From the NCBI GenBank assembly GCA_963693365.1, contig CAVNZM010000003.1, positions 13,330,001 to 13,394,000 of the forward strand: 64,000 nucleotides of DNA. Direction: 5' to 3'. Numbering within the stretch: position 1 is the first letter of the stretch; each line of letters begins with the position of its first letter. A program made the translations under genes and the position numbers. The DNA comes from Amoebidium appalachense. Taxonomy: Eukaryota > Ichthyosporea. The notes under the pieces are model-generated. The model saw only the letters and a program-made list of their open reading frames with translations, did no database searches and was not told the origin of the DNA. Shown here one piece after another: positions 56,297-64,000 of this stretch.

Positions 56297-56754
56297 CTTG
56301 GCTTCCTGCATCTTGACCGGGATGGTGCTCAGATCATCGCCGGGGTTTGAATTGAAATTCCCGCACAATCCGGACATAAGATTGGCATAGTCCTTAGACA
56401 CAGTCACCTTGGTGTCGATCATAGTCACATTTCCCCCTGACCAATAGCGGGGGCTAAGTGTTACCTGGCCACCCCAGAAGGAAATTATGATGTTGTTAGT
56501 TGCACGTGGGTCCCGCGAGACAAAAACGTTTGGCTCAGACGTATCGGTTATCTTGACGATGCTGAGTTGAGGGTTTTTGAAGTTATCTCGCACTTGGGTG
56601 ATCAGGAAAATGCTTGCCCCAACCTTGACCCAAATCATTTCACTGCAGGAAATAGCCCGATCGACGGTACCGTAACAGTGATAGAGGTGGGTTTGAATGA
56701 CAAAGTCACCGTAGCAGTCGCGGGTGATGGTGTGTTGTCCAAGCTCCATGTAGT
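56297..56754 (-). CDS. block 2 VWD domain main exon
   Basis: 458 nt, phases 1 to 0, intact with GLCGNFNSNPGDDL. Same weak AAG|GTCCCC donor as block 1, so the border is conserved rather than an isolated error. Confidence 0.82.
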
Positions 56755-57140
56755 CTGTGGGGAAAACACAAGGGTTATTCAATTAACTAATTGAAGTCAA
56801 CTAATTGAAGCCAACAACTAATTTATCATCAATTAAGGGGTCCCTTTATGGTAGCATTTCAGTGTCAGATCAGATTGGTTGATTGTCCAAACAACCCTTT
56901 TCCGGATACTTTTTGAATCTGCACATCGGATGCCAGGTCCTAATCTGAAACCTCTACTAAAGGGGCTCCGCCTTAAGGGTAACCTGCGCCCTCCCCACTT
57001 CTCCCTTCCCCCCCCCTCCCCCCCCCCCCCCTGCCCCCTCTCCGCCCCTCCCTGCCCCACCAAGTCCTGTAAATACATATTGTAAAAGGGGAAGGGGGAG
57101 GGGGGGGGGGGGGAAATGAAGAACAGAGTGTTCCACATAC

Positions 57141-57180
57141 CATAGTATCTGAGGTCGTACGTGACCATGTGGAGGTCCCC
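57141..57180 (-). CDS. block 2 VWD micro-exon (40 nt)
   Basis: Identical in coding to block 1 (GDLHMVTYDLRYYG), with good splice borders. Its upstream partner exon has lost its donor (57,541-57,979). Confidence 0.72.
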
Positions 57181-57540
57181 CTGTAGAGCGCAAGCAGTGT
57201 GATGGGTCAATGCACGCAGATCATGATGTTGTCCCCCCCCCCCCCCCCCCCCCCCCCCCCACCCCAAATAAACAACACACGCACACGCACACGCACACGC
57301 TGATACGCTGACACACAACACACACACACAACACCACACAACACAACACACACACACACACAAACACAAACACAAACACACACAAATCCAATCCAACTGA
57401 ACCCAACTCACCCATGGCCACCGCCACCTTCAGAGTCTCCCAAAGAGGGTAAAATAGCTCTCGTGCAAACGCAAATGAAAGCCTTACCTTGAGAGAATGA
57501 AAAATGAAGAAGGGGGAAGAGAAAAAGGGGGGGGGTGGGT

Positions 57541-57979
57541 TGGGCTGCTGCTGCTAGAGCGCCCGCCGGTGCATATCCCTGAAGGGTGGCTTGCAAATTG
57601 TTGAAATTTGGATCCAAACTCGTGGATGTGAGCGGGAAGAGAACAACGTCGCCAGGCTGACGTATGGTGCCGGGGCGTCTCGTCGCATTTACGCACTGGG
57701 GGATATACCAATTTTGAGGCGTGAAAGTTAGCTGGTACAGGTCCATCGCAATGATATCCGATTGGGTGTTTGTGATGGTAACAGTGACTTTGCTGCCAGG
57801 GGGGCTGGTGAGATTTACGCAGAACGGCTGAGGACTTGTTATGTTTTTGTCCAAATTGATCGCCGACGGCAGGACCATGATATCGTTGGCTAGGCCTGGG
57901 ATGAGGTATCCCTCTGGAATTTCCGTGAAAGAGAGGTAGCCGGGTGGCTTCCAGAAAACTCGGATGATTCCATCACCAT
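57541..57979 (-). pseudogene. block 2 PA14 C-terminal exon, 3' end deleted
   Basis: It matches 42,035-42,501 up to GALAAAAQ, then jumps into the far end of the following intron near 57,540. The last eight codons, including the Cys and Trp before VWD, and the splice donor are gone. By chance the frame stays open through the intron remnant to 57,408 (LLHFSFSQGKAF). Candidate donors there (CAAG|GTAAGG, CATGG|GTGAGT) have the wrong phase for the micro-exon, so the block 2 PA14-VWD junction is probably broken. Confidence 0.72.
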
Positions 57980-58170
57980 CTGTGAAGAAATGGTTCTGTC
58001 ATGACGTGTTTTTATTTTTTTTTTTTTTTTTTTTTTTTTGTGGCAGTGACTATTGAGTTTCCTGGAGTTAGATACCACACACAAAGGAGCATCGGGTTAA
58101 AACTGGGGGGGGGGGGGGGGGGGGGGGGGCTAGTGGTGGGCAGGTGACTGTCACAGGACAGTACAGGGCG

Positions 58171-58276
<106 letters not shown>

Positions 58277-58547
58277 GTACATGTGTGTGTGTGATGTGTG
58301 TATGTGTGTGTGCTACTGTGCGTTTATGTGTGGGTGGGTGGGTGGGTCGGTGGGTGCCACCAGTCTGTGTGCAAGTATAAGTTTGACTTTGCATGTATGG
58401 GTCGTGTCTGAAGGTGGCCCAACGATTGTGCGTGGCAGGGTGGGGTAGCGGGCTGCGTGTGTGGGTACTGTGTGGATGAGAGGGAGCCCCGAGGGGGAGG
58501 ACTCGGGGGGGGGGGGGGGGGGGGGGGTTCCATAAATCATCACTTAC

Positions 58548-59049
58548 ATTGATTAGGCTCAAATGCCATTATAGGCACAAGCTGCCCTTGCTTGTATGTC
58601 TGGCTTGCCCCCGAAACATGGGAGTTTGACAAAGTGAGCTTTGCATATTGGTTGTTAGGGTCCCCCACGTAGAGGGTAGCACAATCGTCCGCGAAAGCAA
58701 TCGAAAACTGATAGGCGCCATCGCACGGAATGATTACTCGGGCCTTAAGAACCGCACCGTTCCCATTTACACTGTTATCGGTAAACCACCCGTATAGAGT
58801 GTAGTTAAGGTAGGTGAAAAGGGGGGGCACAAACAAACTTCCAAGCCCGCTGTAGTCGAAAGTTTCCCAGCTATGTGCGACCGGAGCACTGGAAACGTTG
58901 GAAGGGTTGGCTTTGGGGGTATAGCGCCCGTCAACGTATCCGTGGTTAACGTAGTAGAACGTCTTGGTGATTTTGGAGAGAGCAAGTGATTTTGCGGGTG
59001 GAGGCCATGCTCCGGCAGACGTGCATGTGTTGTTGGGGTCGACTGGAAC
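58548..59049 (-). CDS. block 2 PA14 middle exon
   Basis: 502 nt, phases 0 to 1, intact. Changes include Lys to Gly (YVGDPNNQ) and GAYQFSI for GDYQFSI. Confidence 0.82.
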
Positions 59050-59307
59050 CTGTCGCCATTTTGTTTTGATTAGTAAATTATAAATAAACCAAGTAAGGCT
59101 AACTTATAATTAGAGGGGCTCCCGACGGTTTTCGTCACAAATCATAAGACGAGCGCATCATCAAGGTGCCCAAGTCATCGAGTCAACATTGCCCGGACGG
59201 GGGAGGGGGGGAGGGGGGGGGGGGGTGGGGGGAGACAAGCCATACACATTACTCGAGTCTCGGCGGTGGACGGGGAGGGGGGGGGGGGGGGGGGGGGGGG
59301 GCTCTAC

Positions 59308-59408
59308 CGTTTGCAGGCCGACCATTGGGTAGATTGTGATGTGCACTCCCCTTGCGGTGATGTTGCCGGGTGCCGGAACAGGAGTAAGGCAAGTGGTGGG
59401 GTTTTGGC
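59308..59408 (-). CDS. block 2 PA14 N-terminal exon
   Basis: 101 nt, phases 1 to 0, coding identical to block 1. Upstream partner by phase is the PAN exon of block 3. Confidence 0.72.
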
Positions 59409-59756
59409 CTGAGGGAGTAAAGACAATTCAGTGGTGCCCCGACACTGAATTGAGTATATGTATGTAGCTACCAATAGCAGTTTGTTTGTTTTTTAAGGTG
59501 GGGGGGGGGGGGGGGGGAAAGAAGAAAAAAAAAGAAAAAAGAAAAAAAAAGGTAGAGAATCATCAACTTAGAGAATCATCCCGCCCGCCCCTCTCGCAAA
59601 ACAACAAATTACAGCAGGGGATTTTTCTGAAGCTTCCTCGACAAAACAGAGAACGGATGGAGAAATACTATCAATGAAACGAAGAGGGGCCACGTGGAGG
59701 AGAGATGGCTGGGGGGGGGGGGGGGGGGGGGGGGGTGATGGTCTGAAGTGACGTGC

Positions 59757-59966
59757 CTTTGGCCCATGTGACTGTGCGGTGGCCGCTGTAGGTAAGGGTG
59801 GGGCAAGAGCCATGGAGGTTGCAGCCTGCCCATTCGCTAAAAAAGGAAATAAAGTTGCAGTCGGCTCTAGCGTTACATGCAGCGATACAGGCGTCGGCGG
59901 TGGTGGTGTTGACGGTTGCAAGTTTGTCGGAGGTGCAATAGTAGTTGGTTGGCGGAGGCCAGAGCA
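59757..59966 (-). CDS. block 3 PAN/apple exon 2 with GC donor
   Basis: 210 nt, phases 1 to 1, intact. The donor reads AAAG|GCACGT where blocks 1 and 2 have AAAG|GTACGT. It would be either a rare GC-AG intron or a weakened site. Confidence 0.72.
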
Positions 59967-60399
59967 CTGTTAAGGAAAAGAAAATTTCTATGAGAAGACT
60001 TGGATAACCATGGTGAAAAAAGGAAAATGTATGATAAAAGGTTATGAAAGGGGTTCAGGTTGCAGATGCATTGAGAAGAACAAGGAAAGGAGTTGATGAA
60101 AAGGGCTTGTAACTGCCACAAGGAAGAAAATGAAAAGGGTTGATAAGTACGCAAGGGAAAGGGATGGTAACCAGAGATCATGTGATGAGGTGATTAGACT
60201 TTTTTGGCGAGGTGATTAGACTTTCCGGGGGCCCAAACTGCAATAGTTCTTGAAAAATGAAAAAAATGAAAATGAGTTTTAGATGTTTGGCACTTACAAA
60301 AGCCCACTTGTGCCACCACCTCCTCCTCACACACACAGGCACTCAAGCAATCACGAACGCACACATGCATACACACACGCAAGAACACACACACACGCA

Positions 60400-60401
60400 C
60401 G

Positions 60402-60447
<46 letters not shown>

Positions 60448-60458
60448 GGGAGGGGGGG

Positions 60459-60531
<73 letters not shown>
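60400..60531. repeat. (CA)n/(GA)n microsatellite
   Basis: GA units interrupted by G-runs; about twice as long as the copies at 26,100-26,149 and 46,007-46,062. Intronic. Confidence 0.9.
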
Positions 60532-60534
<3 letters not shown>

Positions 60535-60808
60535 TTACATATTTTTAAACCTTATAATGGCCTAGGCTGATTGGCTTACCTGGAGACGGGACCTCGACGC
60601 GGCCTGGGTGTGTCGTTGCACGATAGGATTGTTGAAGGATTTAGTGTATGAGTACCCACACAATAGTGATGATACCAACGAAAACTAATGCCCTGAAACT
60701 CAGAATACACCTTTTATTATATCTTTCGTTGTTTCTTTCTTTCCCCCCCTTTTTTCTTTTTTCCTTCTTTCGTTCTGTTCTCTCTCTGTCTTTTTTTGCC
60801 TTTTTTTT

Positions 60809-60814
<6 letters not shown>

Positions 60815-60841
<27 letters not shown>

Positions 60842-60894
60842 GTGGTGGTGGTGGTGGTGGTGGTGGTGGGGGGGGGGGGGGGGGGGGGGGGGGG
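60815..60894. repeat. (GT)n, (GGT)n and poly-G
   Basis: A dinucleotide run passes through nine GGT units into poly-G. Block 2 has five GGT units at 46,379-46,394; block 1 has none. Intronic. Confidence 0.9.
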
Positions 60895-61460
60895 TTCCGA
60901 GTTCAAGAGAAAACCTGTTTTGCTCATGAGCTTAACATGTACGACCTGAACGTCCGTGTATTTCCCCCAAACGGACCAAAACCAATCACACAAATCAAGT
61001 GTAGGTGGGGACGGTCTTGCAAGCTCTGAGTCAGCCAAGGTGTATCAAAGCCAACATTTTTAGGAGACTGCATTAATGCACCAACCTCTGCCTTCACCAT
61101 ACTGTTTTTGGGATCAAGTTGGGTATGAAGCTGGGGCTAAGTGTGGGGTAATGGGGGAGGGGGGGGGGGGGGGGGGGGGGGCATGTTTGTGTGCTAATTT
61201 GTGTTTAAGTGTCTTTGTTCGCACTCCGGGGGTTCGCGCCTGTGTGTGTATGTGTGTGTGTGCGTGTTTTTGCGTGTACGCACATGAGTGCCCAGGGGGA
61301 GGGAGGGAGGGGGGAGGGAGGGAGGGAGGGAGGGGGAGGGGGGGGGGGGGGGGGAGGGGGGGGGGTAGTTAAATGTATACCAAAGAATACAACACGCGAG
61401 TCACAACAAACACAGTCATAGATATGGACAAGTGTTTTTTTATTTTATTTATTTTTTTTT

Positions 61461-61499
<39 letters not shown>

Positions 61500-61552
61500 G
61501 CTGAGGGACGGTAGCATGTATTATGCTCGAACATTGCAGAGTTGTATGGTTG

Positions 61553-61584
<32 letters not shown>

Positions 61585-61716
61585 GAATGTTTTATAGATT
61601 ACGAAGAACACATTCACGACGAAAAACACAATGCATGGTTTTGCATAACATTATTGGCAGAGCTTGAAGAATTTGCATCATAAGTCGAGCGCATCCTAGA
61701 GGGGAGAGCGCCGGAT

Positions 61717-61753
<37 letters not shown>

Positions 61754-61866
61754 GGAAAGGGGAAGGACACAGGTCTCGCATAGACAGAGCCTAGCAGGAA
61801 CACACAGTGCCGCTAAATTGAAATTTAAAATTTAAAATTTGGGTCACACGTTCACGGGCCACATAC

Positions 61867-62097
61867 TCATCTGGTACTGATCGAAGCCAGTGTTGTTCAT
61901 GGTGACGTCACAAAGGAAGCTCAGGATACAGTTTTTGGTGGTCGAATTCCAGGCGTAGTAGCGACAGCCCGCACTGTCTTGGCAGGCAACCGAACAGTTC
62001 TCTATGTGTGTTTTTGTCCCGGACTGGGAAAGAGTGTTGTTTCCGAGTCCCGGGATGGTTGTGGCGCAGGTTTTGCCGTTAAACATGAAGTGGGCGT
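61867..62097 (-). CDS. block 3 PAN/apple exon 1
   Basis: 231 nt, phases 1 to 1, intact, closer to block 1 (HFMFNGKTC, TKTHIENC) than to block 2. Confidence 0.75.
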
Positions 62098-62289
62098 CTG
62101 CGTTGCGTTGCATGCGAGGGCAACACAATATGTTAGCATCTCAGTTGACGTGTGGCACATTCAAGGTTTTGTATTTTTTTTGGTTTTTATCTCGGTGGCG
62201 CACTGTTTTTTTGGTGCGGGAAGAGCACTGAAGTCCCTGGAAACTGTATCGATGACTGGTACCTAACGTGCCTCGGCGCGTGCATATGC

Positions 62290-62425
62290 AATACACAGAA
62301 TCTTAAGATGGGGCCCAAGAGAATTTTTCACACAAAGTGGATCGTCACTAATCTTAAGATGGGCCCAAGAGAATTGTGTGAAATGGGCCCAAGATAATAT
62401 TTCACACAAAGTGGATCGTCACTAA
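62290..62425. repeat. short intronic tandem duplication (AAGATGGGCCCAAGAGAAT type)
   Basis: Three partial copies of a roughly 45-bp unit ending GTGGATCGTCACTAA. Block 1 has a similar array (27,988-28,105); block 2 has a single copy (47,748-47,797). Confidence 0.7.
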
Positions 62426-62687
62426 ACCTTTAGGTTAAGTTCTGCACTGTACAATGTGATTGGACAATGTGATTGTTGTGTCTGTACAAGGCTTCGGGAT
62501 TGATGACCCGCCCACCCCAACAATAATCAGCGAGAGAGGAGAGGAGCCTCGGGGTTTGAAATGTCATATACAGCCCCGCTTGGCCCGGGCACCCGTGCAT
62601 CCATATGAGCGTCAATAAAAAAAGGCCTTTTAGAAGTAACCCCGACTTATTCCGACTAAAAGGGATCTTCCCCACCAATCGGAATTT

Positions 62688-62725
<38 letters not shown>

Positions 62726-63249
62726 CCCCCCAAATGAAAAAAGCAGTGTCCTCCAATCATATAAGTCTTCCTAAGTCGAGCACCCCCTCCCCGCCCGCCA
62801 CATTGCTGGGTAAAGTATTAGCCCCCTCCCCCCTTGAAATTCAGAAGTCCTCCCCTCCCCCCTCCTTCCATACTTCGTCACTGTGGTGGGGACCTTCCGC
62901 ACCCCCCCCCCCCCCCCCCGCCCCCCCACCCCCCACCCCCCCGAACACCTACAATCATCCCCCCCCCCCCCCCCCCTGGCCCCCCTTTCCCCCAGCCGAA
63001 CCGCCCTCCTCCCATTCCCCTCCAAGCACACCAACACAAATGTATCGGCCTCCCCGCTTCCTCCTCCCCATACATGATCACAAAAACAACACCCCCTTCA
63101 CACACTCACATGCCGCACGCAAATAAATTTTACACAATCCAATCCTGGAACCCTTTATCATGGCACAGATATCCATTTCCACCTAGCCCCCCCGCCCCCC
63201 GCCGCCCCTCTCCGGTTTCACTGCAACATTAGGCAGGGAGAAGGCCTAC

Positions 63250-63397
63250 CCGTGGAGTTAAAGTTCCGGTAAACAGAGTTGCGGTAGGGCGCACCAGCCT
63301 TCTGGGTCAGGTTTCCCGCGGCTGGCCAGAAGCATTCGCTCTCTAGGGCCTTTCCGTAGGATCCAAACGTTCGGCTGCAATAGCAGTTAAAGCCCGT
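63250..63397 (-). CDS. block 3 WSC domain 3, second half
   Basis: 148 nt, phases 0 to 1, open (NCYCSRTFGSYGKALESEC, YRNSVYRNF). The acceptor is ACAAAAG after a (CA)n run. It is the most upstream exon in the window; its first half should lie just past the right edge. Confidence 0.75.

Positions 63398-63401
<4 letters not shown>

Positions 63402-63489
<88 letters not shown>
63402..63489. repeat. (GT)n microsatellite at a WSC 3' splice site, block 3
   Basis: About 44 units; see the block 1 and block 2 equivalents at 29,070 and 48,714. Confidence 0.9.
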
Positions 63490-63494
<5 letters not shown>

Positions 63495-63825
63495 GTGTTA
63501 CATGCGTGTGGGCAGGTGTCTGTCCCTGTCAATCTGGGTGATACCATGTAAGTGTAGATGTGCTTTATCAGTCACTTGTCTGCTTTTTGGGTTGGGAAGG
63601 GACTTAACGACGGACGGTGGGGAAGGGAAGGGGGAGGGGGGAGGGGGGGGGGGATGGGGGGGGGAGGGGGGGAGGGACCCCGCATGCTGATCATTTGTAT
63701 GTTTGTGTCATCACTAGCCGGGTAGTAGTGACTATAAGAACTGGCAACAAGGGTCGATTGGGGGCGGAGGGGCCGGGGGGGGGGGGGGGAGGGGGAAGAC
63801 AGAGTCTGAGAGAGAGGGAGAGAGG

Positions 63826-63875
<50 letters not shown>

Positions 63876-64000
63876 GGGGGGGTGGGGGGAGGGGGGGGGG
63901 GGGGGGCAACTGTATTTCAAAGCTTTTTTTTTTTTTTTTTTTTTCCCCCATAACAAAAATCAGATTTATGAGTTGTAACGTTGTGATGCGTGCACTGGTA

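Overview
This window is eukaryotic nuclear DNA. It has GT-AG introns, long microsatellites and many poly-G/poly-C tracts, a tyrosine-recombinase retrotransposon, two copia-type LTR retrotransposons, and a very large intron-rich gene for a modular extracellular protein. The domain set of that gene (PA14, VWD, EGF, WSC, PAN) and its symmetric phase-1 exons fit an animal or a unicellular relative of animals best. The species cannot be named from the sequence, and an alga or other protist is not excluded.

Left part (1-23,157). Positions 1-2,159 hold the last two exons of a plus-strand gene for a single-pass membrane protein with a Ser-rich cytoplasmic tail. Next come AT-rich repeats and an array of short palindromes (2,879-3,112). 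At 3,113-6,192 lies a decayed fragment ('block 0') of the large minus-strand gene. A Ngaro/PAT-type retrotransposon with textbook split direct repeats occupies 6,193-11,788; it has a gag-like ORF, a reverse transcriptase (RT), an RNase H and a tyrosine recombinase, and a 433-bp solo LTR sits inside the RNase H. A broken NAD(P)-binding SDR/NmrA-like gene (12,157-12,664), a small inverted-repeat element (12,722-12,939) and a field of C-rich and CA-rich simple repeats follow. A full-length copia element on the minus strand (15,881-22,634) has near-identical 935-bp LTRs and a 1,379-codon pol ORF.

Right part (23,158-64,000). I read this as one minus-strand gene entering from beyond the right edge and ending at 23,158. 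Thirty-seven exons can be modelled, and their reading phases agree at every junction. Sixteen exons totalling 3,810 nt (1,270 codons) form a block: PA14, VWD, C8-like region plus EGF, three more EGFs, three WSC domains, two PAN/apple domains. Block 1 (25,479-44,670) and block 2 (45,367-59,408) are complete in exon number. Block 3 (59,757 to the edge) is cut by the window. After block 1 come a Thr-rich repetitive linker exon and a unique terminal exon with the stop. A second copia element, with its interior reduced to 1.6 kb, is inserted in an intron of block 1 (38,013-41,443, TSD GCCTT).

Several blocks carry damage: a frameshift in block 1, a deletion over a splice donor in block 2, and a GT-to-GC donor change in block 3. 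The array is therefore either still evolving by duplication and loss or partly mis-assembled around homopolymers. Functionally the gene would make a secreted adhesive or matrix protein built from repeated binding modules. Most other content is mobile DNA.
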